A stretch of DNA of 35,439 bases from Flavobacterium sp. Its GTDB lineage: Bacteria; Bacteroidota; Bacteroidia; Flavobacteriales; Flavobacteriaceae. Position 1 is the first letter of the stretch. Each line of letters opens with the position of its first letter. Positions 7,859 through 16,253 of the stretch are shown piece after piece. The DNA is taken from assembly GCF_013823965.1 (NCBI RefSeq), contig NZ_PNNA01000034.1:1-35439 (forward strand), given 5' to 3'. Below the pieces are notes generated by a model. That model was not told the DNA's origin. It was given only the letters and a program-made list of their open reading frames with translations, and did not search any database. The translations under genes and the position numbers were made by a program.

Positions 7859-9823
7859 ATGAAAAATACCTTTACCCTACTCGTTATTCTTTTTACTTGT
7901 GTTACCTATGGACAAGTCGTTATCAACGAACTGGATTCCGACACTCCAAGCACTGATGACAAAGAATTTATTGAATTAAAATCTGCAACACCAAATTTCC
8001 CCCTTGACGGTTATGTCTTGGTTTTCTTCAATGGAAATGCCGGTTCTACGACCGCAAACAAAAGTTATTACACCATAGGTTTAAACGGATTGACAACTGA
8101 TGCCAATGGAATTATTCTCATTGGGAATTCATTGGTTTCTCCTGCTCCAGACAAAATATTTCCGGACAACATTATCCAAAACGGTGCCGATGGCGTTGGA
8201 CTTTATCTAGGAAACGCATCGGATTTTCCAGACGACACAATGGCAACCACCACAAACCTCATCGATGCACTTATGTACGACACAAGTGATGCCGATGCTA
8301 CAGAATTAATGGCTTTATTGGGGGTTACGATGCAATATAACGAAAATCAAAACAGCAGTCAAACCACGCAATCCGTTCAAAGAAAAACCGACGGAACATA
8401 CGAAACCAAAGCGCCAACTCCCGGTGTCAACAACGATGGAAGCGGTATCGTTTTTAACGGAATCTCAATAACCGTAAATACTGCCGACAAAAACGAAGGA
8501 AGTAGTTTTCCCATTACATTCACAACCCAAACTAATGTGACCAGTGATTTGACTTTTAATTTCACCCTAAACAATTCTACTTTCACGACTACTGATTTTA
8601 CGGGAAACACCTCCGTTTTAATTCCTTCGGGTTCCAATAGTTTTACAACAAACATCACGCTTACAGACGATGTTTTGGACGAAGGCGACGAGATTTTAAA
8701 AATTAAATTTGGAGCCATTCCATCCCAATACAAACGACTCAATGACAATATAGAGTTTCGGGTTATTGACAACGATTTTACTGTAGCTCCATTTGGGACA
8801 CCTTTAAATCCAACTTATGGAATTGTTGCAAACATGATGCCCACGGGATATTATGATTCTTTGGAAGGACTTTCCGGAGCTGCCTTAAAACAAGCCATCC
8901 AGAATATTATTGCCAATCCAGCCGTGGTTCATGCACACAATTATGGCGATATCATCGAAATTCTAAAAACCGCCGATCAAAACCCGAAAAATAGTAACCA
9001 AGTTTGGTTGACGTATGTAGAACAATCCCGTTCAAAACTCGATTTTCAAGACACCGGAATCAATACCGGAAAATGGAATCGCGAACATATTTATCCACAA
9101 TCTCGTGGTGGCTTTAAAGATGGAACTTCAAGTATTCCAGATGGAATAAATGTTTGGTTGCCTACAAATGCTGATGATATTCTTGCCGGTCATGCCGATG
9201 CACACCACCTTCGCGCCGAAGACGGAGCTGAAAACAGCATTCGCAACAATAATGATTATGGTTTGACAGGTTACAACGGGCCAAGCGGAACAATGGGTTC
9301 GTGGAAAGGCGATGTCGCTCGTTCAGTTTTTTATATGGCGGTTCGCTACAATGGGTTAAGCGTTGTCAATGGTGATATTGCTGACACTACGGTGGGACAA
9401 TTGGGCGATTTGGCTTCCTTGTTAACCTGGAATACCTTAGATCCTTCGGATGATTTTGAAATGAATCGAAATAATTACATTTACACTTGGCAAGTCAACA
9501 GGAATCCGTTTATTGATTATCCCGATTTGGCGAATTATATTTGGGGAGCAAAAGCGGGCCAAGTATGGCATTCGAATTTAGCATCGAATGATTTTGTAAA
9601 TTTAAAAGTGAATCTTTATCCAAATCCGGCCAAAAAATCAATCAACATTTCGGGTTTGAATGAAAAAGCAACAATCGAAATTTATAATAATATTGGAGCA
9701 AAAGTATTGGAGTCCAAATTCACTGGCGAAACCCAATTGCATATCGACTTTCCTTCAGGAATCTATTATGCCAAAATTAATTCGGGAGATCAAACAATGG
9801 TAAAAAAAATCTTGGTGGAATAA
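7859..9823 (+). CDS. Secreted endonuclease I with lamin-tail and Calx-beta-like domains and T9SS tail
   Basis: A 654-residue modular extracellular nuclease. Order: signal peptide (1-18); lamin-tail domain about 20-195 (VVINELDSDTPSTDDKEFIEL); Calx-beta-like domain about 200-305 (KNEGSSFPITFTT, DDVLDEGDEILKI); endonuclease I (PF04231, His-Me finger) domain about 330-565; type IX secretion C-terminal domain about 576-654 (VNLYPNPAKKSINI ... GIYYAKI ... KKILVE). The nuclease core shows KWNREHIYPQS (His410 as general base), and DAHHLR (447-452) followed by the Asn-rich NSIRNNNDYG, as in Vvn/EndoI nucleases that cut DNA or RNA without sequence preference. The T9SS tail predicts export across the outer membrane and attachment or release. 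It is the strongest sign that this locus processes extracellular nucleic acid. Confidence 0.93.
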   Translation: MKNTFTLLVILFTCVTYGQVVINELDSDTPSTDDKEFIELKSATPNFPLDGYVLVFFNGNAGSTTANKSYYTIGLNGLTTDANGIILIGNSLVSPAPDKIFPDNIIQNGADGVGLYLGNASDFPDDTMATTTNLIDALMYDTSDADATELMALLGVTMQYNENQNSSQTTQSVQRKTDGTYETKAPTPGVNNDGSGIVFNGISITVNTADKNEGSSFPITFTTQTNVTSDLTFNFTLNNSTFTTTDFTGNTSVLIPSGSNSFTTNITLTDDVLDEGDEILKIKFGAIPSQYKRLNDNIEFRVIDNDFTVAPFGTPLNPTYGIVANMMPTGYYDSLEGLSGAALKQAIQNIIANPAVVHAHNYGDIIEILKTADQNPKNSNQVWLTYVEQSRSKLDFQDTGINTGKWNREHIYPQSRGGFKDGTSSIPDGINVWLPTNADDILAGHADAHHLRAEDGAENSIRNNNDYGLTGYNGPSGTMGSWKGDVARSVFYMAVRYNGLSVVNGDIADTTVGQLGDLASLLTWNTLDPSDDFEMNRNNYIYTWQVNRNPFIDYPDLANYIWGAKAGQVWHSNLASNDFVNLKVNLYPNPAKKSINISGLNEKATIEIYNNIGAKVLESKFTGETQLHIDFPSGIYYAKINSGDQTMVKKILVE

Positions 9824-9843
9824 GCTACTTGACGATAAAAAAA

Positions 9844-9851
9844 TATATTTG
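9844..9851 (+). promoter_or_regulatory. -7 promoter element of the LD-carboxypeptidase gene
   Basis: TATATTTG, 61 bases before the ATG at 9912, matches TAnnTTTG. The nearest TTG (9829-9831) is only 12 bases upstream, short of the usual spacing. Moderate support. Confidence 0.4.
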
Positions 9852-9911
9852 TATTGGATAACTTTAATCAAGAACCAAATCCATCCTAAATTAATTTACA
9901 TTTTTTGAAAT

Positions 9912-10913
9912 ATGCGTACTATTCAATTTTTATTTAAAAATGGTAACGCTGTTTTTTATAAATTGCTAATCCTGATTTGTCTTTTGCAATTCGCCAACAT
10001 TCAAGCCCAAGTACCAATGAAAATACCACCCAGTTTACAAAAAGGAGATACGATAGCCATCGTGGCAACAGCTCGAAAAAACATAGATGACAATCTAAAA
10101 CCAGCCATAGATTTGCTGCACGGCTGGGGACTGGAAGTCGTGATCGGAAAATCCATCGGACTGGATGACAATCAATTGGCCGGAACCGATGCGCAACGTG
10201 CCGAAGATTTTCAACAACAACTGGATAACCCAAACATCAAGGCAATTTGGTGTGTTCGTGGCGGTTACGGAACGGTTCGAATAATTGATTTATTAGACTT
10301 TACCCAATTCAAACAAAATCCAAAATGGATTATTGGTTTCAGCGATGTTACCGTCATTCACAGCTATGTCAACCTATTAAATATTGCTTCCATTCACGCT
10401 GCGATGCCCGTAACTGTTGGGAAAGCCAGCGTTGAATCGATAGAAAGTTTGCGAAAATCCCTTTTTGGCGAAAGCCTAAATTATGAAATTCCTTTTGATG
10501 CTGCAAACCGTCTGGGAAATGCCAAGGGAGAAATTGTAGGCGGAAATTTATCCATTTTATACAGCTTGATGGGTTCGAATGCCCAAATTGATTGCAAGGG
10601 AAAAATTCTATTCATCGAAGACTTGGACGAATATTTGTACCACATCGACAGAATGATGATGAGCCTGAAACGCTGCGGCTGTTTTGATGGTTTGAATGGT
10701 TTGATCGTGGGCACCATGACAAAAATGAGGGACAACGATATTCCTTGGGGAAAAAATGCCAACCAAATTATTGCAGATGTCACAAAAGAATATTCTTTTC
10801 CAATTCTTTATAATTTTCCCGCAGGACATTTTCACGACAACAGAGCGTTGATTTTTGGGAAGCAAGTATCCTTGGAATTAAATGCGACAACTTCAAAAGT
10901 TACTTTTGAGTAA
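9912..10913 (+). CDS. LD-carboxypeptidase (peptidase family S66)
   Basis: A 333-residue serine peptidase that trims the terminal D-Ala from tetrapeptide stems in murein recycling or remodelling. The triad of family S66 is visible: nucleophile Ser144 in GFSDVT, Glu236 in FIEDLDEYL, and His306 in PAGHFHDNR; CVRGGYGT (114-121) is the other conserved block. Residues 14-33 form a hydrophobic, signal-peptide-like stretch ending IQAQ, so this copy may work in the periplasm, unlike the cytoplasmic LdcA of enterics. An internal ATG at 10017 (MKIPPSLQKGDTIAIV) matches where leaderless homologues begin, so the start is open to revision; the signal-like stretch favours the longer form. YraN follows after a 44-base spacer containing heptamer repeats. 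Confidence 0.9.
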   Translation: MRTIQFLFKNGNAVFYKLLILICLLQFANIQAQVPMKIPPSLQKGDTIAIVATARKNIDDNLKPAIDLLHGWGLEVVIGKSIGLDDNQLAGTDAQRAEDFQQQLDNPNIKAIWCVRGGYGTVRIIDLLDFTQFKQNPKWIIGFSDVTVIHSYVNLLNIASIHAAMPVTVGKASVESIESLRKSLFGESLNYEIPFDAANRLGNAKGEIVGGNLSILYSLMGSNAQIDCKGKILFIEDLDEYLYHIDRMMMSLKRCGCFDGLNGLIVGTMTKMRDNDIPWGKNANQIIADVTKEYSFPILYNFPAGHFHDNRALIFGKQVSLELNATTSKVTFE

Positions 10914-10934
10914 ACGCAATTTTAAGACTTATCA

Positions 10935-10955
10935 AACTGAACACTGATTACTGAA
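10935..10955 (+). repeat. Three tandem 7-base words before yraN
   Basis: The words AACTGAA, CACTGAT and TACTGAA run end to end and stop 2 bases before the yraN ATG. Nineteen of these bases (10936-10954) are identical to 32866-32884, before the DUF2480 gene 22 kb away. Confidence 0.8.
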
Positions 10956-10957
10956 CC

Positions 10958-11317
10958 ATGGCAGAACACAACGATTTGGGAAAACTGGGAGAAGAATTAG
11001 CCGTTGAATTTCTTCAAAAAAGTGGCTATGAAATCCTGGAAACCAACTGGACTTTTCAAAAAGCCGAAGTCGACATCATTGCCCAAAAAGAAAACACGCT
11101 CGCCATTGTCGAAGTAAAAACGCGCTCTTCATTGGAATTTGGTTTGCCACAAGATTTTGTGAAACCCAAAAAAATTCAACTTTTGGCAAAAGCCGTAAAT
11201 GAATACGTGATTTCCAACAATCTGGATGTTGACGTGCGTTTTGACATTATCGCCGTTCATAAAGAAGGTCCCAGTTTTGCTATAGAACACTTAGTTGATG
11301 CATTTTATCATTTTTAA
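10958..11317 (+). CDS. YraN family (UPF0102) nuclease-fold protein
   Basis: A 119-residue protein of the YraN/UPF0102 family, which has a PD-(D/E)xK nuclease-like fold similar to Holliday-junction resolvases. The family signature is clear: GKLGEELAVEFLQKSGYEIL near the start, then EVDIIAQKENTLAIVEVKTR (Asp42-type acidic residue and the ExK of VEVKTR), the two strands carrying the putative active site. Size and domain limits are normal. The biological role of YraN remains unsettled; it is often linked with DNA metabolism. It follows the LD-carboxypeptidase gene by 44 bases and may share its transcript. No signal peptide, so it is cytoplasmic. Confidence 0.92.
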   Translation: MAEHNDLGKLGEELAVEFLQKSGYEILETNWTFQKAEVDIIAQKENTLAIVEVKTRSSLEFGLPQDFVKPKKIQLLAKAVNEYVISNNLDVDVRFDIIAVHKEGPSFAIEHLVDAFYHF

Positions 11318-11330
11318 TTTAATGTTGTAT

Positions 11331-11361
11331 TTGTAACAAATTGTTTTTTTATTTATCTTTG
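11331..11361 (+). promoter_or_regulatory. Promoter (TTG - 20 bases - TATCTTTG) of the ACT-domain gene
   Basis: A TTG (11331-11333) and TATCTTTG (11354-11361) are separated by 20 bases, a near-ideal Bacteroidetes housekeeping promoter. It leaves a 5' leader of about 90 bases before the ATG at 11462. Confidence 0.65.
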
Positions 11362-11461
11362 CAAAAGGTTTACAAACAACAATCTAAGAAATCTTTGATT
11401 TTAAATTTAAAATCTCCCGAAACAAAACGGTGATTTCATTAAAAACAAACACAACTAAACT

Positions 11462-12118
11462 ATGAAAACAGTCTCCTCAATCGTAGAAAATTACATCAAA
11501 ACAAAGCCGTTTTTACTAAATGCATTATCATTGGGAATCATTAATTTGACTTCTTTGTCCAGAAATATCATGGTCGAATTAGAAAGCGAATTTAGTAAAG
11601 AAGTCAAACAAGGAGCCGTTGTCATGGCACTAAAAAGACTAACGGAAGAGTTGGATTTCAGACTCAATCACAAAATCAATAAAGTAATAAAAAACATAGG
11701 CGAGATCACGGTTCGCTCAGCATTGACGGATTACACCTTCGCTGCTTCGGAAACTGTTTTAAACAAACAAGCTGATTTGATTACCGATATCAACAGTTTT
11801 TCGGATATATTTTACACCTCGTCTCGTGGCGTAAATGAAACCAATATTGTGGTAAGCAACAGCGTCAATCATTTGGTTGACAAGCATTTTTCCAGTGAAA
11901 AATTGATTCAAAAACTAGAAAACCTGGCTTCGATAACGGTAAAATTACCTAAAGAAAACATCGTTGTTCCGGGAATTTATTATTTCATTTTCCAACGTTT
12001 GGCTTGGGAAGGAATCATCATCAACGAAGTGATTTCGACTTCAAACGAATTTACCATTTTGGTAAGCGAAGACGAAGTGGATGTGGCGTTTAAAGTAATC
12101 AAGGATTTGAAGAATTAA
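11462..12118 (+). CDS. ACT-domain protein of unknown role (often labelled aspartate kinase)
   Basis: A 218-residue cytoplasmic protein. The N-terminal half (about 1-85) is helical (SIVENYIKTKPFLLNALSLG, then VVMALKRLTEELD). The C-terminal part carries an ACT-like fold, with VVPGIYYFIFQRLAWEGIIIN, EVISTSNEFTILVSEDE and AFKVIKDLKN at about 165-218. Homologues in Bacteroidetes are sometimes labelled aspartate kinase because ACT domains are shared with that enzyme, but there is no kinase domain here (no KFGGTS motif). It might sense a small ligand such as an amino acid; this is inference. It has its own promoter and long leader, and is followed by the REP/RAYT element. Confidence 0.75.
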   Translation: MKTVSSIVENYIKTKPFLLNALSLGIINLTSLSRNIMVELESEFSKEVKQGAVVMALKRLTEELDFRLNHKINKVIKNIGEITVRSALTDYTFAASETVLNKQADLITDINSFSDIFYTSSRGVNETNIVVSNSVNHLVDKHFSSEKLIQKLENLASITVKLPKENIVVPGIYYFIFQRLAWEGIIINEVISTSNEFTILVSEDEVDVAFKVIKDLKN

Positions 12119-12149
12119 TATTCAAGGGTCCATATCTATATCTTCCTCC

Positions 12150-12182
12150 AAAGCTTCCAGCCTTTGAAAGGCTGGAAGCTTT
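12150..12182. repeat. REP-like palindrome, left of RAYT
   Basis: A 33-base near-perfect palindrome: a 16-base arm starting AAAGCTTCCAGCC pairs with its complement around a single central G. An identical copy lies at 12853-12885, on the other side of the transposase gene. It can form a strong hairpin and may also terminate transcription from the ACT-domain gene. Confidence 0.9.
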
Positions 12183-12202
12183 AAAAATAAAACAATCTAA
12201 TT

Positions 12203-12811
12203 ATGAATCCAATTCCTCTTGAAAATGGCAAATATTATCATATTTACAACCGAGGAAACAATGGAATTGATTTGTTTTATGAAACCGAAAATTACAATCA
12301 CTTTTTAAAACTTTACGAAAAGTATATTGACCCTATAGCAGAAACTTTTGCTTGGTGTTTAATGAAAAATCATTTTCATATTTTAGTTTATATCAAAGAA
12401 CCCGAGGAAATTGACATCACAAAACCAGAATATTCTTCAACCGATAAACCAAAGACGATAAACTCATCAAAACAGTTTTCAAATTTATTCAACGCTTATA
12501 CTCAAGCAATGAATAAACGTTATAACCGAACTGGAAGTTTATTTGAGAAAAACTTTAAAAGAAAAGTTGTCGCTTCAGAAAATTATTTTCAAAAGCTAAT
12601 TTTTTACATCCATAATAATCCTGTACATCATAGATTCACAGAAAATATTGTCGAGTATCCTTGGACTTCTTATGGAACAATTATTTCAACAAAACAGACA
12701 AAATTACAAAGAAATAGAGTTTTAGAATCTTTTAATGATTTGGAAAATTTTAAATACTATCATTCTATAAATCAGAATTTAGATGAAATTGAGAATTTGA
12801 TGATTGAATAA
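12203..12811 (+). CDS. REP-associated tyrosine transposase (RAYT, Y1/HUH family)
   Basis: A 202-residue single-strand transposase of the IS200/IS605-related Y1 superfamily. The N-terminal YYHIYNRGNNGIDLFYET and the HUH motif in MKNHFHILV (His57, His59) are clear. The nucleophilic Tyr probably lies in the helix YFQKLIFYIHNNPV (Tyr128 or Tyr135). Identical REP-like palindromes on both sides (12150-12182 and 12853-12885), plus a half-palindrome at 12822, make this a classical RAYT-REP arrangement rather than an IS200 element. RAYTs are thought to be domesticated enzymes that spread REP sequences. The gene lies between the ACT-domain gene and the convergent mfd, in its own spacer, and looks intact. 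Confidence 0.92.
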   Translation: MNPIPLENGKYYHIYNRGNNGIDLFYETENYNHFLKLYEKYIDPIAETFAWCLMKNHFHILVYIKEPEEIDITKPEYSSTDKPKTINSSKQFSNLFNAYTQAMNKRYNRTGSLFEKNFKRKVVASENYFQKLIFYIHNNPVHHRFTENIVEYPWTSYGTIISTKQTKLQRNRVLESFNDLENFKYYHSINQNLDEIENLMIE

Positions 12812-12821
12812 CTTTTCTCCT

Positions 12822-12833
12822 AAGCTTCCAGCC
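12822..12833 (+). repeat. REP half-site
   Basis: AAGCTTCCAGCC, the left arm of the REP palindrome alone, sits 11 bases after the transposase stop and 20 bases before the second full copy. A paired full and half REP is common in REP clusters. Confidence 0.7.
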
Positions 12834-12852
12834 CCAATTAATTATTGTAACC

Positions 12853-12885
12853 AAAGCTTCCAGCCTTTGAAAGGCTGGAAGCTTT
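12853..12885. repeat. REP-like palindrome, right of RAYT
   Basis: Identical in all 33 bases to 12150-12182. It ends 5 bases from the mfd stop codon and so may act as a 3' hairpin for the mfd transcript, although no T run follows. Confidence 0.9.
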
Positions 12886-12890
12886 ATAAA

Positions 12891-15800
12891 TCAACGACCC
12901 AACAGCTCCATCAACTCCAAAGCTCTCCGGGTAGATTTTACATTATCAAAAGTCAATAAAAGACGTAATCCAGCTGGCGTTTGTTTTTCTTTCATTACGC
13001 AAATGTTACTGTTCTTTTGCACAAACTGAATCACCTGATGAAAACGGTTGGAAGTATAAAAATCCGATTGCTGATCGGAAACAAAATAACCAATCATCTT
13101 GCCTTTTTTCATTACCAGTTTTTCGATTCCTACTCGAGTCGCAATCCATTTGATACGGATGCTGTTCATCAAGGCAAGTGCTCTTGGAGGCATCGGCCCA
13201 AAACGGTCAATGAGTTTATTTTGGAAAACAATTAGTTCTTCTTCGTTTTTCACATCACCTAATTCGTTGTACAAACTCAAACGCTCGGTGACATTATTGA
13301 TGTATTCGTCTGAAAACAACAACTCAAAATCGGTATCAATCTGCAGGTCTTTTACATATTCTTTCTCTACTCCGCTATCTTCATTTTCATACAAATCCTT
13401 GAATTCATTTTCCTTCAATTCTTCGATAGCTTCGTTCATAATTTTTTGGTAGGTATCAAAACCAATTTCGTTGATGAAACCACTTTGCTCTCCTCCCAAT
13501 AAATCTCCGGCACCACGAATTTCCAAATCCTTCATCGCAATATTGAATCCGCTTCCCAGTTCTGAAAATTGTTCCAAAGCCTGAATTCGTTTGCGAGCAT
13601 CATCCGTCATCGCTGAATAAGGCGGACAAATAAAATAACAGAATGCTTTCTTGTTGCTACGCCCTACACGACCTCGCATTTGATGTAAATCAGACAATCC
13701 AAAATTATTGGCATTGTTAATGAAAATCGTATTCGCATTCGGAACATCCAATCCGCTTTCGATAATGGTTGTGGCTACCAAAACATCGAATTCGCCGTTC
13801 ATAAAAGCAAGCATCAATTCCTCCAGTTTTTTACCATCCATCTGACCGTGACCAATTCCCACTCTTGCATCAGGAACCAGTCGCTGAATCATTCCTGCTA
13901 CTTCTTTAATATTTTCGATGCGATTATTAATGAAGAAAACCTGTCCGTTACGCTGAATTTCATACGAAACGGCATCGCGAATCAGCTCTTCATTAAAACC
14001 AACCACATTGGTTTCTATCGGATAACGATTGGGCGGAGGCGTTGTAATTACAGATAAATCTCGTGCCGCCATTAATGAAAACTGTAAAGTTCTCGGAATT
14101 GGCGTTGCAGTTAATGTCAGCGTATCAACATTCGCAGCAATGGTTTTAAGTTTGTCTTTTACGTTGACTCCAAATTTTTGCTCTTCATCCACAATCAGTA
14201 ATCCAAGGTCTTTGAAAACCACATTTTTATTCACCAATTGATGCGTTCCAATAACAATATCTAATTTTCCTTCGGCTAATTGTTTGAGCGTTTCTGCTTT
14301 TTGTTTGGCGGTTCTAAAACGGTTCAGATAACCAACAGAAACCGGCATATCTTTCAGTCTTTCGCTAAAAGTACGGTAATGTTGGTAGGCCAAAATCGTA
14401 GTCGGAACCAAAACGGCAACTTGTTTCGAATTGTCTACCGCTTTGAAAGCAGCACGAATCGCTACTTCGGTTTTTCCAAAACCAACATCTCCACAAACCA
14501 AACGGTCCATTGGGCGGTCGCTTTCCATATCGGCTTTCACCTCTGCGGTTGATTTGATTTGGTCCGGTGTGTCTTCGTAAATGAACGAACTTTCTAATTC
14601 GTTCTGCAAATAGCTGTCCGGCGCATATTGATATCCTTTTTCCAATCTTCGCTTGGCGTACAATTGAATCAAATTGAACGCAATATTTTTGACCCTTGCC
14701 TTAGTTTTCTGTTTTAATGCTTTCCAGGCACCAGAACCCACTTTATAAATTTTGGGTGGTGCTCCGTCTTTTCCGTTGTATTTGGAGATTTTATACAGCG
14801 AATGAATACTCACATATACAATATCATTATCGGCATAAACCAATTTAATGGCTTCCTGAGTTTTGCCTTCGACCTGAATTTTTTGCAGACCTCCGAATTT
14901 TCCAATTCCGTGATCGATATGTGTTACATAATCGCCAACAGTCAAAGTAGTCAGTTCCTTTAAAGTGATATTTTGCTTCTTCGAAACGGTACTTTTGATG
15001 CTGAATTTATGATAACGCTCAAAAATCTGATGATCGGTATAACAGGCCAATTGATTTTCTTCGTCTATGAAACCCTGGTAAATCGGGAGAACAATCGTGT
15101 TGTATTGCTTGCGGATATTCTCGGCATTTTCTTCATCCAAGGTTTCAAAAATATCGTGAAACCGTTTCGCCTGATTTTCATTGGAACACAGCAGATAATT
15201 TTTATATCCATTGAAATGATTGTCATTCAGATTATTCAACAGCAAATCAAACTGTTTGTTGAACGACGGCTGTGGTTTGATATGAAAATCAAATGCCGTT
15301 TTGGTTCTGTAAATGGCTTTTGAACTCAATTCTACAACCGAAAAATCCAAACTTTTTTTGATGAATTCCGCCTGATTCAAAAACAGCTGATTTGGTGCGA
15401 CGTGATTTACCGTCGCATTCAGGTTTTCGAAAATCTCATTGGCTTTGCCAAATAATTTATCCAGTTTAGAAAAAAGTAAATCGGCATTCTGGATAAAAAT
15501 CACCGTTTGATTATTGATGTATTCCAGAAAACTTTCTCTGTTTTCCTGAAAAAACTTGTTCTCCACATTGGGAATAATGGTGATTTTCTTCTGCTTTTCA
15601 ATAGACAATTGTGTTTCTACATCAAAGCTTCGGATGCTATCAACTTCGTTCCCGAAAAACTCTATTCGATACGGATTATCATTCGAAAAAGAAAACACAT
15701 CGACAATTCCTCCACGAACTGAAAATTCGCCGGGTTCTGTAATGAAATCAACCCTTTTGAATTCGTATTCGAACAAAACTTCATTGATGAAATCAATCGA

Positions 15801-16253
15801 AATTTGGTCACCAACAGCTACTTTCAAAGTGTTTTTGTCCAATTCTTTTCTAGTCACTACTTTTTCAAAAAGTGCTTCGGGATAAGTGACAATTACGGCC
15901 GGTTTTTTTCGGGAATTGATGCGGTTCAATACTTCGGCACGAAGCAAAACATTGGCATTATCGGTATCTTCAATTTGGTATGGACGACGATACGAACCGG
16001 GATAAAAAAGCACATCTTCTTCACCAATCATTTGCTCCAAATCGTTCAAATAATAAGCGGCTTCTTCCTTGTCGTTCAGGATAAATAAAAACGGTCTGTC
16101 GGCTTTTTTGAAAAGGGATTGCACCACAAACGAAAGCGACGAACCAATCAATCCATTCAACTGGATTTTTTGTTCGGCTTGTTGTAAACTATCGACAATT
16201 TGCTTGACTTTTGGCAAATTATCGTAAATCGTATATAAATTTTTTTTACTCAA
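12891..16253 (-). CDS. mfd: Transcription-repair coupling factor Mfd
   Basis: A protein of 1120 residues, normal for Mfd, which removes stalled RNA polymerase and recruits UvrA for nucleotide excision repair. Domains: UvrB-like N-terminal part (about 1-390); RNA-polymerase-interaction domain with DYVTHIDHGIGKFGGL (about 440-500); RecG-like translocase with Walker A GDVGFGKT (588-595), DEEQ (689-692), TLTATPIPRTL and QMRGRVGRS; and C-terminal TRCF domain. Start: no ATG is available. I prefer the TTG at 16251-16253, giving (L/M)SKKNLYTIYDNLPK, which overlaps the stop codon of the upstream lipoprotein gene; an alternative TTG at 16274 would add 7 residues. Either way the gene is translationally coupled to the lipoprotein gene. 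Confidence 0.96.
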   Translation of the reverse strand: MSKKNLYTIYDNLPKVKQIVDSLQQAEQKIQLNGLIGSSLSFVVQSLFKKADRPFLFILNDKEEAAYYLNDLEQMIGEEDVLFYPGSYRRPYQIEDTDNANVLLRAEVLNRINSRKKPAVIVTYPEALFEKVVTRKELDKNTLKVAVGDQISIDFINEVLFEYEFKRVDFITEPGEFSVRGGIVDVFSFSNDNPYRIEFFGNEVDSIRSFDVETQLSIEKQKKITIIPNVENKFFQENRESFLEYINNQTVIFIQNADLLFSKLDKLFGKANEIFENLNATVNHVAPNQLFLNQAEFIKKSLDFSVVELSSKAIYRTKTAFDFHIKPQPSFNKQFDLLLNNLNDNHFNGYKNYLLCSNENQAKRFHDIFETLDEENAENIRKQYNTIVLPIYQGFIDEENQLACYTDHQIFERYHKFSIKSTVSKKQNITLKELTTLTVGDYVTHIDHGIGKFGGLQKIQVEGKTQEAIKLVYADNDIVYVSIHSLYKISKYNGKDGAPPKIYKVGSGAWKALKQKTKARVKNIAFNLIQLYAKRRLEKGYQYAPDSYLQNELESSFIYEDTPDQIKSTAEVKADMESDRPMDRLVCGDVGFGKTEVAIRAAFKAVDNSKQVAVLVPTTILAYQHYRTFSERLKDMPVSVGYLNRFRTAKQKAETLKQLAEGKLDIVIGTHQLVNKNVVFKDLGLLIVDEEQKFGVNVKDKLKTIAANVDTLTLTATPIPRTLQFSLMAARDLSVITTPPPNRYPIETNVVGFNEELIRDAVSYEIQRNGQVFFINNRIENIKEVAGMIQRLVPDARVGIGHGQMDGKKLEELMLAFMNGEFDVLVATTIIESGLDVPNANTIFINNANNFGLSDLHQMRGRVGRSNKKAFCYFICPPYSAMTDDARKRIQALEQFSELGSGFNIAMKDLEIRGAGDLLGGEQSGFINEIGFDTYQKIMNEAIEELKENEFKDLYENEDSGVEKEYVKDLQIDTDFELLFSDEYINNVTERLSLYNELGDVKNEEELIVFQNKLIDRFGPMPPRALALMNSIRIKWIATRVGIEKLVMKKGKMIGYFVSDQQSDFYTSNRFHQVIQFVQKNSNICVMKEKQTPAGLRLLLTFDNVKSTRRALELMELLGR

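Noticed and set aside
12203..12811. RAYT gene as part of an IS200/IS605 element
   Set aside because: No TnpB-like gene, and the symmetric flanking palindromes fit the REP-RAYT arrangement better.
12981..16088. Several 60-117-residue rightward frames inside mfd
   Set aside because: They lie antisense to a well-conserved gene, have no recognisable domain and read as low-complexity shadow translation.
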